Source: Saururus chinensis (taxonomy: Eukaryota; Streptophyta; Magnoliopsida; Piperales; Saururaceae). From it: a stretch of DNA of 64,000 nt. The notes beneath the pieces were generated by a model. The model saw only the letters and a program-made list of their open reading frames with translations. It made no database searches and was not told the origin of the DNA. Location of the stretch: NCBI GenBank assembly GCA_035235625.1, contig CP141143.1, positions 27,848,592-27,912,591 of the forward strand. Direction: 5' to 3'. The position numbers and the translations under genes were made by a program. Below, piece after piece: positions 28,001 through 38,449 of this stretch (position 1 is the stretch's first letter; each line of letters starts with the position of its first letter).

Positions 28001-30287
28001 TTTAAGTCTTCTCTCCCCCTCACTTCTCCCATATACTTCTTTTCCCAACTTGTTAGTACAATTAATCATGCTACCCCACATTCTTGTTGATTCTACATCC
28101 AACTGCCAGTTTCCTTCCATTCTAAATCTCTGCGCAAAGGTATTGAGTAATTCACTCTTCAAGTTCCACTACTTGATCCTAGGCTCAACTTTATGATTCC
28201 TTTGCTTCCTCAATCCCTTCATGTGGACATCTAAAACAACTAATCTATATTGTAGTGCTAAACATTCACCAGGAATAACTTTACAATCCTTACAATTCCT
28301 TTTATCCTCGCTTCTAATAAAGAAAAAGTCTATTTGGCACTTATTAGGTCCACTCTTGAAAATTACTAAATGCACCTCCCTCTTCTTAAAGTAATATTTT
28401 CAATGCCTAGGCTATTTGCTATTTAAAACTCAAGGATAGCTTCTCCAATCTCATTTCGCTCCCCAAAACTATACCCTTTCATGTCCTATGCTCTTCTCAC
28501 CTATATGCCCATTTAAATCTCCCCTATAATAACCTTTTCCCCGTTAGGTATCCCTTGCATTACTAGGTCCATTTCTTCCAAAAATTATTTCTTAAGGTTA
28601 TCTCCTAATCCTACTTGCGGTGCACAATCACTAATAGCATTAATTACATATTCCCCAATACTAGTTTCACCAATATAATCCTATCACTAAATTTTTTAAC
28701 ACCTACCAGGTTTTCCCTCCAAGTCCTTGTTTACCACTATACCTACCTCATTCCTATTTGACTCTTTACCTACAAAAATAAATTTAAAGTCATCACCTAG
28801 CTCCCTAGCCTTCTCTCCTACAAACTTTGTTTCCTAAAGGCAAACTATATTAAACCACCAACACCTAATATCTCCACTAACTCCATACCCTTACCCTTCA
28901 AGGTTCCAAAATTCCAAGTTGCTACTCTAATATTGCACTCCTGGACTAGCTACTTTAGTTGCGTCCGTCCAATCCAACATAAGAACCCTTACTCACTTCT
29001 CATCGCAAGTGGGCATTGTTGGCTTCCAAGGAACATACAGCCCATGGCATACAAAAGCAGCTACCATAGAAGTAACGGTTGACATTCAGAAAATGGCACA
29101 GTAGATAGATAGGATTTCCAACAACAGAGAAATAGGGATTGGGGAAGCCACTTGCAATATGCCCCACAAGACAATGTACATAACCACTCTGGTAGGCACA
29201 TCCATTTCCCTTTTAGATTCAGAAATATATATGGCAAGGAAAATTCCATTTCTTTTTTTATGAAATGGAAAATTCCAATCAGGAAGGGTAAAAACGACCA
29301 AATTAGGTAAGCTAATATAATAGAAGTAACGATGTGAAAAGGTATAAAAAAGTTAAAGCCCAAATAACAGACCTCCTGCTCGATTGCTTCACCAACATGA
29401 CAAGCTGCTTGAACCACTCTAGTGCTCCCATGCTCACCACCAGTCATCAGCAATCCCATCAACTTATGCATTGTGATAACCGCCATCATTTCAGCTGGTA
29501 ATTGATCAAAATAGGGAGCATAAGATGCCTTGTTCTTCCCTAGTCTACACAATTCTTGCTCGCCAGCTATCCGATCCCGCAAGGGCTCAAACCAACCAAG
29601 AAATAATGACTTCATATACGGCAAATTGGGCGCCAGTTTCTGCTCACACATATCCGATAACAGCTCCCTGTACTCTTTTGCCGCTTGCTCCCACGCTTCT
29701 GTCTCAACCTTTATCTGCCTCCTCCTGAGCGCAAAATATTTGCCTTGGCCCATGCCTCCCACAGTCTTTTGCAGCTGCTTCTTCAAAGTAAAATCCCCGT
29801 TCACCCGTCTTTCTATTTTGCAGACTTCCATCAACCCTTGCACATCTGATGCAGAGAGGTCATCCTCTTCTGATGACAAGGCTTCCTCCGAAGAAATGGC
29901 ATCGACTTGGGCAACACTAGCAAGACCCCTAGCGGGACTCAGCCTCAAATGACTCCAACTGACAGAATTCTTATGAGACCCAGTAACCACCCACCCCGAA
30001 TCCTCCCCATGCCACAGCCAATGCTGGTTTCCACATTGACCCATCTCGAAAAATGGCGAAGTTGGTCCGTTTCGAATGGAAAAACCCCTGATTTTCCAAT
30101 CCAGCATCGGACTTCCCGACGTCCCAATAGAAGAACTCCCGGCAGACCTCACCTTCCTCCAAGGCGCCCGCTTTGCGACGCTCCGCCACATCTCTCGGCT
30201 TTTCTTTGATAACTGGTTCACAGGCAGCACTGGAGGAGAACGTACATGAAAATTGGCTTCGCAAGTGAGCGGGACAGTACGGTACAT
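13001..30287 (-). CDS. RPOTmp: Phage-type organellar RNA polymerase, RpoTmp-like, 19 exons
   Basis: Single-subunit T7-like RNA polymerase that transcribes mitochondrial and probably plastid genes. Exons (minus): 30287-29373, 25777-25568, 25483-25350, 25267-25201, 25095-25037, 22621-22504, 22305-22192, 22105-21974, 21875-21459, 20537-20487, 20300-20230, 15675-15591, 14991-14839, 14717-14643, 14405-14316, 14194-14147, 13829-13715, 13639-13536, 13111-13001 (TGA at 13003-13001). All 18 introns are GT-AG, with continuous phase. Numbered from ATG 30191 (990 aa), catalytic residues by T7 equivalence are D691 in [17 protein letters not shown]766 and Y774 in [13 protein letters not shown], and H922/D923 in [14 protein letters not shown]. 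The N-terminal domain has [20 protein letters not shown], and the chain ends SPYFFN. RpoT is certain; RpoTmp rather than RpoTm rests on recalled similarity, the MWR second start and its upstream extension. It appears intact and functional. Introns 1, 5 and 11 are enlarged by mobile DNA. Confidence 0.95.
13992..14130. repeat. Tandem duplication of about 69 bp in intron 16
   Basis: Units 13992-14060 and 14061-14130 both start AGTACTAGCT and share ACTAGCA(C/T)TAAG.GGAAG and CCATCCAGTAATAATA-type blocks. They lie between exons 16 and 17 and do not touch splice sites. Confidence 0.75.
17100..17120. repeat. (ATC)n microsatellite in intron 11
   Basis: About seven CATs/ATCs in a row (GTCATCATCATCATCATCAT). 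It may be the tail of an old retroposed sequence, but nothing recognisable precedes it. Confidence 0.7.
17784..18413. mobile_element. hAT-like MITE, 630 bp, in intron 11
   Basis: Terminal inverted repeats TAGGGGTGTTCATGGACG (17784-17801) and its imperfect complement CGTGAACACCCCTA (18400-18413) are flanked by a perfect 8-bp target duplication, ATTACACA, at 17776-17783 and 18414-18421. Eight-bp duplications with TAGGG..CCCTA ends fit hAT elements. Subterminal regions are rich in GTCCGTCC/GGACGGAC-type motifs (17800-17945 and 18272-18400). The centre holds inverted TAACATGCTACATA-type repeats at 18009, 18083 and 18156. There is no coding capacity, so it is non-autonomous. Confidence 0.9.
19470..19931. 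other. GC-rich island inside intron 11, origin unknown
   Basis: A block of markedly higher GC in an AT-rich intron. The plus strand is purine-rich from 19630 (many GGAGG/GAAGA runs), so the minus strand is pyrimidine-rich. The overlapping minus frames (19522-19920, 19613-19927) are serine/proline-rich composition artefacts. It may be captured genic DNA carried by a transposon or an old insertion. No terminal repeats or target duplication were found. Confidence 0.45.
20890..21045. repeat. Diverged tandem duplication of about 75 bp in intron 9
   Basis: Two neighbouring segments share TGTTCCTGTACTAG/TGTGCCTGTATTAG, then CAATCAT-type and CATCCAATGGCAAACCA(C/T)GGT blocks (near 20886-20952 and 20971-21043). 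Neither overlaps an exon. Confidence 0.5.
24112..24568 (+). mobile_element. TRIM retrotransposon in tandem form (LTR-int-LTR-int-LTR) in intron 5
   Basis: Three short LTRs lie at 24112-24189, 24302-24378 and 24494-24568, each beginning like TGTTAGATTATAA and ending GGTTATCT(A/T)A(C/T)A. The second LTR is followed by TGGTATCAGAGC (24379-24390), complementary to the 3' end of initiator tRNA-Met, the standard primer-binding site. The first is followed by a decayed copy, CGGTTTCAAAGC. Each internal part of about 110 bp ends in a purine tract (TGGGGGG at 24295-24301; GAGGGGGGG at 24485-24493). A perfect 5-bp duplication TATAG flanks the whole (24107-24111 and 24569-24573), so it entered once as a unit or grew by recombination after entry. 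No coding capacity. It lies antisense to the polymerase gene. Confidence 0.92.
26095..28990 (-). pseudogene. Nearly full-length dead LINE (EEP endonuclease + RT) in intron 1
   Basis: A non-LTR retrotransposon in the same orientation as the host gene. From high to low coordinates: the endonuclease start at about 28855-28940 ([18 protein letters not shown]), the endonuclease end at 28169-28375 ([12 protein letters not shown], then [15 protein letters not shown]), the RT fingers/palm at 27453-27680 ([20 protein letters not shown]), the catalytic RT box at 26860-26905 reading [11 protein letters not shown], the RT thumb region at 26518-26778 and the C-terminal [10 protein letters not shown]...[10 protein letters not shown] at 26172-26357. 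It ends in an ATGATG-rich tail at 26095-26121. Stops and frameshifts are many, and the catalytic FADD is FADN, so it is inactive. The 5' end and target duplication were not found. Confidence 0.9.
30189..30191 (-). other. Second in-frame ATG, likely mitochondrial-form start
   Basis: The ATG at 30191 opens [14 protein letters not shown], which is basic, rich in R/S/A and lacks acidic residues, as expected of a mitochondrial presequence. A MWR start also occurs in other plant RpoT proteins. The base at -3 is G (GAGATGT), a better context than the first ATG at 30287, which has T at -3 (TTCATGT). Leaky scanning to this site is therefore plausible. The 32 residues between the two starts ([13 protein letters not shown]...) add a second possible targeting region. 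Confidence 0.65.
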
Positions 30288-30301
30288 GAAAAATCTACTG
30301 C

Positions 30302-30406
30302 CTACCAACGATCCTGTTCCTTGTGGCTGCTGCTGCTGGTGTAGCTGCAGAGCGATGGCAGGAGAAGGGGTCCGGAAGAGGGAGCTGTGATGGTGGGGGG
30401 AGGCAT
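30302..30406 (-). other. uORF of 34 codons in the polymerase leader
   Basis: ATG at 30406 reads MPPPTITAPSSGPLLLPSLC... to TAG at 30304-30302. It is out of frame with the main CDS and stops 15 nt before the first main ATG. Its start context is weak (C at -3). It will act only if the transcript begins upstream, which is not known. Confidence 0.45.
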
Positions 30407-30410
30407 GAGA

Positions 30411-30518
30411 TCAGAGGGAATGAGGAGTGGAGGCGGTCGGGGGTGGTGGGGCGACGCCGCCTTCTAAACCTCGCTTAAACCTCCTTTTCCTTGCAGCGCC
30501 GCCCAAGTTGCAGGCCAT
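30411..30518 (-). other. Upstream uORF of 35 codons, strong start context
   Basis: ATG at 30518 is in AAAATGG context (A at -3, G at +4) and reads MACNLGGAARKRRFKRGLEGG... to TGA at 30413-30411. It is in the same frame as the polymerase, with 41 sense codons between its stop and the ATG at 30287. The peptide is basic then proline-rich. If transcribed in the leader it would strongly reduce initiation at the main starts; it may instead lie in the promoter. Confidence 0.35.
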
Positions 30519-30720
30519 TTTCCCTTGCGACTTGTTAGGGGTAGAGAGGGAGGAGCGCTCTCGAAATGGCGGGTTGATCGCGTAACCGGACCCGACCCGG
30601 GCAGCCCGGGATGTTTTGTTCCACCCGGTCGAGGGTTCATCATCGGGGCGGGGCTCTTTGTTTGGCAATTGAGAGGCTCGGTCAATTCAGCCTTAATTCA
30701 AGGTTAGATTGGCCGAAAAT
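30519..30720 (-). promoter_or_regulatory. GC-rich 5' region of the polymerase gene
   Basis: About 200 bp of clearly higher GC and CpG content (for example CCGGACCCGACCCGGG at 30588-30603) at an otherwise AT-rich upstream edge. It probably holds the promoter and start of the 5' UTR. No TATA box was recognised. Longer open frames through it (30411-30668, 30464-30685, 30525-30707) look like products of the GC-rich composition. Confidence 0.4.
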
Positions 30721-32395
30721 GATATTTTCACATTAAAAATTTACACAAAAATTTTGATTATTTTAAATAAGTGAGCCTATATTTACACGTAAATTTTGAT
30801 TGGTTTTAGGTAAGTGAGCTTACATGAACTTTGTGTGGGCCCATTTATAAAGTTCAATTAAAATTCTTATGAAAATTTTGTTTCGGTGGTTTTGTTATGA
30901 GAAAATCATTATCCTTGGCAAAACCTCTTTGTTTGACTATTTGGTGGTGAACAAAAAATTTTGTAGTAGAGATGTACATTTGGAAGAGTGCCAAATTTAG
31001 AGGTTATTTGGACACATATTAGTGAGTGCATAAAATCATGATTAATCGTAAATTTATGCACGGTAATGTATAGTTTGTGAATCTGATTTTTTTCCTAATT
31101 ACCATATGTGATTAGTCATTAGTCGAGGAATCTCCTCTTGAGGAGATTAGGTAGGTAATCTAAGTTTAATTACTAAGTACCTTTATATACTCATTTAGTG
31201 GATAATCTGACTTTTTCATTAACTTTTTTCTTCCAAATATGATTTTGGAAATTTTTGCCTAATATTAGATGAATAGGGTTGGTAAATCCTTATCAAAAAG
31301 CCCCTTAATTCCAATAGGAAATAAGGAGATTAGAGACACAACTTAAGAATGGCATTTTTGATGAGGAAAGAACAAGCTAAGATTTTCCAAGCATACCTTT
31401 TTCATTTACAACATCAATAGCCTCACACTTATCTACTTTTCAAATACCAAACAAAATTCGAATTTGTGAAACTTGTAGATAAAATTCACCTGAAATCTAA
31501 ATCCCCTTGATCAGATCTTGTACCCTAGAATATAAATCCTTGTATCAAATTATATTCTCCCCAAATGTACTAATAGCTCATAAATAAGAATATTTATTTT
31601 GGAATTTCTAAAAAAACTCTTATAGTATATAAAATTAGTTGAAGTGCACTGCTAAGAGAACTCATCATGCCATGTCACCCTCCACCATTCTTTCCTTTCC
31701 CCATATGTAGCCAATATCCTCCCTTCAGCTCCAACCTCACTAGCTAGATCCGACCATTCTCGTAAATGAATTGGACAATATGCAATTGCACAAACCACTT
31801 GTATATTTACTTTCACCAAATACAACAAGACATCATATTTGATATCCCGCAGTTTTCCAAAAAAAATGTAACTTATATTTTAATTTTTTTTCTTTTTCAT
31901 CGGCAAGCTACCAACAGTCGGTGTACACATAAGTGAAATTGGATTTTAACTATGGGTAGCACAGACGTGTGAAATCATAAGACACTGTTACATCAAGAAA
32001 TGTAAGTAGTTATGCAACTATGAATTCTAGAAGAGGTTGTGCCCTTTATAATGGGCAAGAATCTTGAAAATTCTTAGATGTGGAGTTTTGAGGAGTTGTA
32101 GAGTGTATCCGGCTTAGAGTGCAGAAGGTTTCACACCAAAAAGGATGAGTAGTGTCTGATGAAGGTTGGATTGCCAACCTTTGTTATCATATGATGGTCG
32201 AAACACTTATTCTTTGTTTATTTCCATGATTGTTAATGCATTTTGAACACATGCATGAATGTTTACTAGAGAATTTTATAATGTTTAGAGTAATAATGAC
32301 AATTTTGATGCGTGTGGTTCATATGACTCTTCTCATGTTTTAAACTACAAGAATCTCAATTTATATGTAATCTATCATGTTTTTCACAGGGAAAT
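30721..32395. other. Spacer upstream of the polymerase gene, no gene seen
   Basis: AT-rich sequence with no convincing open frame, terminal repeats or long duplications. It probably includes distal promoter sequence for the minus-strand polymerase gene. Confidence 0.45.
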
Positions 32396-33271
32396 TGTAG
32401 GACCCGCAAATATAAGATTTTAGTTTGACTTTAGTTTGTTAATCCTTTGGTGGTAATTAGGAATTTTATTAGAATTATTTTAAATTTTGTAGAGAATTGG
32501 TGGGCCCAAGCCATCGGGAGTATGCCCAAGGCATGGCAAACCCAGTTCTGCTAGCCTTAAGGTACTCATACAATACATTAGAGCTTAGCACAAACCACGA
32601 GTTTACTATGAAATTTGGTACAATTTCAAAAAATTTCCTTGTTTTGAGGAAGTGGGTCCCATACTGGGATCCACGACCCTTCTTGTTGTTGCTCGTCAAC
32701 TCCTTGGACGTCGTCCTTAATTAGCTGCTAAGTGGGTTCGGGCTTAATCATGTTTATTGTAGCGAAATTTTGGAAAACATTAGTTCATTAAATGGGTCCA
32801 TAAAAGCCCACTTACCCAAAATACTTTAAATGGCCAAACTTGGTCTTCACTCTTATTTTGTATTGCAAAAATTTCAAAGAATTTACTCTAGCCATCACCC
32901 AAGGTGAGTCAATTGATTCTTCTTCTTTTATTGATTCAAACATCTTTCTTGCATGTTCTCAATTTCTAGGTCTTTCTTGCATATTCTCAATTTCCACATT
33001 TTTCTTCCATAGAAATATCTTAAATTCTTTCCATTTATCCAAGTTGTAGAGCCCTAAATCCTTATTTATGATTCAAAACCCTATGATTCATGTTTTAGAA
33101 TTCAATAGATACAAGGAAACACATGATTTGCCTTGCTAAGGGTATTTTTGAGTCTCAATTTTATAAAAGAATTGTGGTTTATGCTTAGGGCCAATATATC
33201 CTAATTTTTTACTAGGGATTCTTAGATTTAAGAGAGGAATTGAAGTGATTATCTGCAGGTTAAATGTAAGG

Positions 33272-33443
33272 GGTTTTTGTGAGTTTAAAATTTGTCAAGA
33301 AGAGTATAGCAGATCACTAGATTATCACTAGTCCGATTACCAATGAAGATAAAAAATGGTTTTTGTGAGTTTAAAATCTGTCAAGAAGAGTATAGTGGAT
33401 TACTAGATTATCACTAGTCCAATTACCAATGAAGATAAACAAT
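33272..33443. repeat. 86-bp tandem duplication spanning an LTR terminus and its target site
   Basis: Units 33272-33357 and 33358-33443 both read GGTTTTTGTGAGTTTAAAAT(T/C)TGTCAAGAAG onward and differ at a handful of positions. Each unit carries the GTTTT target site plus the LTR terminus, so either TG could be the original LTR end. Confidence 0.9.
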
Positions 33444-34669
33444 ACGAGTTCTAGCCTATTTGTGCAGAATTTTTATTCATAGCAGAATCAAGTAAATACT
33501 CTCTCAAACGTCACACACGTTGTACTAATCATTCAAACCATAAGTATTCAATCTACACATGAAACATAATAATTTAAAGTGAAAAACCCAAACTCAGATA
33601 AAAAATCATGGCAATTCCACACTGGAAGTAAATCATTGCACTATTAGAAAACAAGACAATTTACATTGACACAAGTAAACCACCAACCTTTATTTTGACT
33701 CTAATACAAGCTCCTTTTGTTTAGATTTCCACAAATCTTTGTTGTTTTCGGCCTTCAAGTCTGCTCCTTTAAGCACTTTAAACTTTATTCTTCCTCCTTG
33801 CTTTGTCTTTGTCTTTTTCTAGCATTAACAAGTACCTCTTGTTGGATTAACCTTGGCCTCCTTGGAAATCTTCAATCTCTCATCGAAGATAAACACTAAC
33901 TCATCTTTGAAATCTTTGTGTGAAATCTTCTTTTAGTTGTGGAATAGCTTAATGAATTCAACATTGATCTTCAACTAAAAGCTTCATGTGAATCCTCTCC
34001 GGAAAACAATGTGCAAAAGAATAAAACTTTTTTTCTCTAGCCTCCTCTAGGTTTTCCTCTCTCAAATTTTATGATTTCCTAACCCTTATGTAGCTCTTTA
34101 AGTCGTTTTAGGTCTTTGACTTGAATAAGGAAAGAAATTAAAATCGGAATGGCTTAATTAGAGTAACATATCCTTAAAGCAATTAATCATTCTAAACAGC
34201 AATTGATCATTCATTGTTTGTTTTGTGCACGATAATTTAAGTGATCGATCGATTCACAAGAGTGAGTGATTGATAACTCTTGGCTTCATTTTAGACAAGA
34301 CAAAACAAGTGTCGATCGATCGTTCCAATCAACTATCTGTCCAACGATTGATCATTTTGTATGTATTTTACCATTTTGTCCCTTTGACCCTATAACCTTC
34401 TAAAAACACTTCTAAAACTTATCTATGTAATTTTGGTATGCGAATGTGATTTAAATAAACTTCGAAAACCTTCAACATTTTTTAGTTTTTTGTCTTGATC
34501 CATAAGAACATGCTACTGTTTTTTTTCAAGTCTGTCAATTCCAAATCTGACTTAACTACAACAACCTCAAATCATATTCTAAGACTCAATATATACACAA
34601 GGTTTCTAGGCATAATTTTGAACAAGAAATTAGCCAATGACCTTAATATATAACTCATACGATCTTATA
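33278..34669 (-). mobile_element. Solo copia LTR (family A), minus, nested in LTR family E
   Basis: Its reverse complement follows the LTR at 37015-38269, from a start like TGTAAGAACATATGAG (here TATAAGATCGTATGAG, ending at 34669) to the end AAACTCACA (33278). A perfect 5-bp duplication GTTTT flanks it (33273-33277 and 34670-34674). It contains the GATCGATC-like palindromes (34180-34360). The first 86 bp on the plus side are tandemly duplicated (next entry). Confidence 0.8.
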
Positions 34670-36311
34670 GTTTTTACTTGTAATGATTTATTACATTAAC
34701 GCCTATGATTATGTTATTAATGATATATTTTGATGGTTAATGGATATTTAGCTTTAATCTCCTTTATGTTAAGTTTTGATGTTGTTTTTACAAGTTTTTG
34801 CATGTATTTATAAGATTTTTCATATCTAAGGATTTAATGATGTTTATACAAAATAATTATAAATTTTGGCAATTAATCGTAATTATTTTTGTCTCAAAAA
34901 TTACAAATTTGGAACATTTTATTCATACCGATCAATTGCTCATAAGAGTTACTATTGTTATATTTTTTCTAAGATTGCATAACTGGGCCTATCTATCAGC
35001 AAACTTGTAGTTGAATAAGTATGGACCAATCAATTGCCCAAAGGCTTGATTGACCAGCCAAAGTTATTCTTTTGTGTATTTAGTTGACTGATCGATCGCA
35101 CTAATAGTTTTTGAATTGTTAACTTGTTTTAATCAATATTTGCATGGATTAACCTGTTATTTACTTCTAGATAGCAAAATATTACCATTATATAGTGGAA
35201 TTAATCATGTATGTATATGTACATTTATATACACATAAATTTATTTGACATGCATCATTATTTAACCTCGTTGGATTTAAATTTCAAAACCATGTTTACC
35301 GAGATTAGCCATGGTTTTAGGAGTCTTCTATTGATTTGAACTATTTTGAATTTTGCCTTCAAGGAGGGGAGGTTGATTTTTGATAAACTGTGTTTTCCAT
35401 TCAAAAGAACATATTTTGTCTCTAAATGGAGGTAGAAAACTTCTCCCCAAGTGAGGGCTTGAGAACATTAATGTGACATTGGATCTATATTCCGGGATAT
35501 TTGGTCATGTCCACGTGCACTGACTTGACCTAATTTTGGTATTATTGGTTTGGGAATGCTAACCAACATGCAATGGTATCTTTAGGTACCTTTGGATTTA
35601 TTATCTAGTGATATACCTTTGATGCATTTATTAAGATATTTACACCATCACAATGTATGGTTTTTATGCATCTTGAAAATTTTCTACATGGTGTTATGTA
35701 ACTTTTGTGTTGTTCAAAACCTTACTAGGCTATGCTCGCTCATTATTTTTGTTTTGGGAATCCTTTAGGAATCCCCTGGATGGTTGTGTTATGCAAGTGC
35801 TTAGGATGTTTTATTTTGCGAGCACAACGAAAACTAAAGAGATGCTAGTGGGGATAGGACATCTACTGAGGGATAGTTTAGTACCTGTAAATAAGTTTGA
35901 AATAACTTTGAGACATTCATGGTCTTATTGATAGCATTTCATTATGATAATGGTAGATATTAGTTTTAACAACATTGGATTTCATTATATTTTTTAATTT
36001 CGGATTGTATAAGAATGCTTAGTAGTATGCCTAGTAGTAATTAGTTTGATTTCTTTTATTTTCCTTAGATTGTTTTTGAATAAAGCAGTGGCTATGTATT
36101 CTGATTTAACTCATGGTTGGTGGGTTAAATTTGTCATGTCCTCTAGTTGGTACAAGTCAAATGGCATGACAGGAATGCTCATAGAACTAGTTTGATCTCT
36201 ATTCATTTTCTTCCTGATCATCTATGTTGTTACCAACATGTTGGTGATATTGTCAGTGTTTGGAAGATGATGACCAACACTGACAAGCTATGTCTCATTA
36301 GTGTTATATTC

Positions 36312-37014
36312 TGAAAGAACATATGAGATATATGTATTGTAACTAGCTAATTTTAATAATCAAAACAATGTCTAAACTTCATGTATGTTTTAGTCATAGG
36401 AATGTTACTAAATTTAGTTGTGGTTGAGTTAGATTTTGAATTGATTGACTTGAAAAATAAGAGCAAACACATTCACTAAGCTAAATGTCAAAAAGTAAAA
36501 GGTTTATTTGCACACACCCACATACATAATTCACTTATTTTAACTTAGGAATAGTGAATTAATTAATTCTAGAAGTTTAAGATTGAATTAGGGTAAATTA
36601 GGAAATTTTATTATGCATTGATCTATTGTTGCAAAATGAATAGGATGAATCAATCCATCGGCACTTGAATCAGATTGTGTAAAATTTGGTTGAGAGTTTT
36701 TTCATCGATCACCCTTAGTAATAGATTGATCACTTGGATAGTCATACCCTAATTAGAACAATGAACAATTGATCGTTGTTTGCCCAGATCGATCGATGTT
36801 TATATTACTTACCTAGTTTAAGCCATTCTGGAAGATAATCCATTCCTAGTTTGAGTCTAACTCATAAGCCAATTTAGTGGACTATATATATAAGGGCAAG
36901 GTAATTGAAGAGAAGAAAACCTAGGAATTAAAAGAGAAAAAGGAGAAGTCCTTTGTTCATAGTTTTCCACATGAGATCATCATTGTGCTTTTAATTTCGT
37001 GTTGATGGTGATTT
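36312..37014 (+). mobile_element. Truncated copia LTR (family A-like), plus
   Basis: It starts TGAAAGAACATATGAGATATATG, and follows the family A LTR through GAGTTAGATTTTGAATTGA, the palindrome region (36640-36800) and TATATAAGGGCAAGG (36886-36900), a likely promoter-proximal part. It is cut at 37014 by the next LTR start, which suggests insertion of the following element into it. Confidence 0.7.
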
Positions 37015-38269
37015 TGTAAGAACATATGAGACATATGCCTAGTTTATTAGATGATTTCTTTGTCAAAATTATGTCAAGAAACGTTGTGTATGTATAGAGT
37101 CTTAGAATCTGATTTGAGGTTTTTGTGGTCGAGTTAGATTTGAAATTGACAAACTTGAAATAGGAGCATATGTGTTCTTATTGATCAAGGTAGAAGACTG
37201 GAGAATGTTGAGGGGTTTTGAAGCTTATTCAAGTCACATTCACATATAAAAATCACTGGGAGAAGTTTCAAAAGTGATTTCAGAGGTTTTAGAAAGATTT
37301 AGGGTAAAAAATGCAAAAACGTAAATTTATGGGTAGAATGATTGATCGCACCTTAATTCAACCTTGTGCAAAATGAAGCCGAGAGTTATCAATCAATCGT
37401 TCTCGTAATCGATCGATTGCTTGAAGTATCATGCACATTAAAAATAGTGATCAATCCATCGCTATTTAGAATGATCGATTATTTGAATGACTAGTTACCC
37501 TCATTAAGACATTCTGCTTTCAATTTCATTTCTTATTCAATTACAAGTCCTAAACGAACTTAGTAAGTTATACAAGGGTTATGAAATCACAAAATTAGAG
37601 AGGGGAAAACTGAGAGGAGAAAAGAGAAAAAAGGTTTACACTTTTGCTTATTATTTTCCAAAGGAGAATTCACTTGAGCTTTGAGTTGAAGATCCATGGT
37701 GAATTGAAGAAGACAATCGACAACTAATAGAGCTTTTACACAGATATTTTAAAGAGGTGTTGCAACAAATTTTCCATGGAAAATTGAAGATTTCTACAAG
37801 GCCGAATTGAAGAAAATTAGATGTTCTTGTTGAAGACTAGAAAAACTTAGAGACACGGCAAGGAGGAGAAAGTTTCAAATACTTGGGGAGGAGACCTGAA
37901 AGCTAGCAACAACAATCTAAACAAGATGAACTTGTGTTAGATTTTAAACAAGGTTGGTGGTTTGCTTATCTCCATATAAAGTCTTGGTTTCTAGTTCATT
38001 GATTTGGTACCTTTGGAACTATCATGGTCTTTTACTCTAGTTGGAGTTTTGCATGTAAATTATTGTGTTCATGTGTGGATTGAATGATGGTTGATTGATT
38101 AATAAATCATGAGTGAGATTGGAGAGAACATTAGGTTTTAATCATTATGCTTAATAATAAAAAAATTGGGCAAAAGAGTCTAGAACACTTAATTCTTATT
38201 TGTCGAAATACTAGTTTTAAGAGCAATCTAGTGATTTGCTAGGTCGATTACACAGATATTAAACTCTCA
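37015..38269 (+). mobile_element. 5' LTR of a decayed copia element (family A copy 2)
   Basis: Runs from TGTAAGAACATATGAG (37015) to AAACTCTCA (38269). It has five or more GATCGATC-like palindromes at 37340-37490. Its partner starts at 43218. The sequence right after the end, GTTGGAAGCTAAGG, is the primer-binding position but does not match the usual initiator tRNA-Met site. Length 1255 bp. Confidence 0.8.
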
Positions 38270-38449
38270 GTTGGAAGCTAAGGATTAATTATTGAAAATT
38301 GAATTTTGTTGCATGATATCAATTTGATTTAACATGTTAATGCACAATTATCTTACTTAATGTTACTGGCTCGATTTTAAAAAAGGTATGTTTTGGTGAT
38401 TTTGTGTGACTATTTGAATTTGTTTTCTTGTGCATATTTGATTCATTAT

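Larger units (their letters stand above)
32396..36171 (+). mobile_element. Solo LTR (family E) interrupted by a copia LTR
   Basis: It starts TGTAGGACCCGC at 32396, a start common in plant gypsy LTRs, and ends GGCATGACA at 36171. The flanking 5-mers are GAAAT (32391-32395) and GGAAT (36172-36176), four of five matching, as expected for an old duplication. A family A LTR at 33278-34669 splits it. Subtracting that leaves about 2.4 kb. No polyprotein remains. Boundaries rest on termini plus an imperfect duplication. Confidence 0.6.

Noticed and set aside
29061-29372. Extension of the polymerase exon 1 frame into intron 1
   Set aside because: Family conservation stops exactly at the GT donor (29372-29371), and exon 2 continues the conserved sequence in phase. 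The extra residues are intronic.
30306-30350. Non-ATG starts (CTG at 30350, TTG at 30308) for the polymerase
   Set aside because: A CUG start has been described for a tobacco plastid RpoT, but nothing here demands it: two in-frame ATGs exist and the CTG context is not strong. Left as a possibility only.
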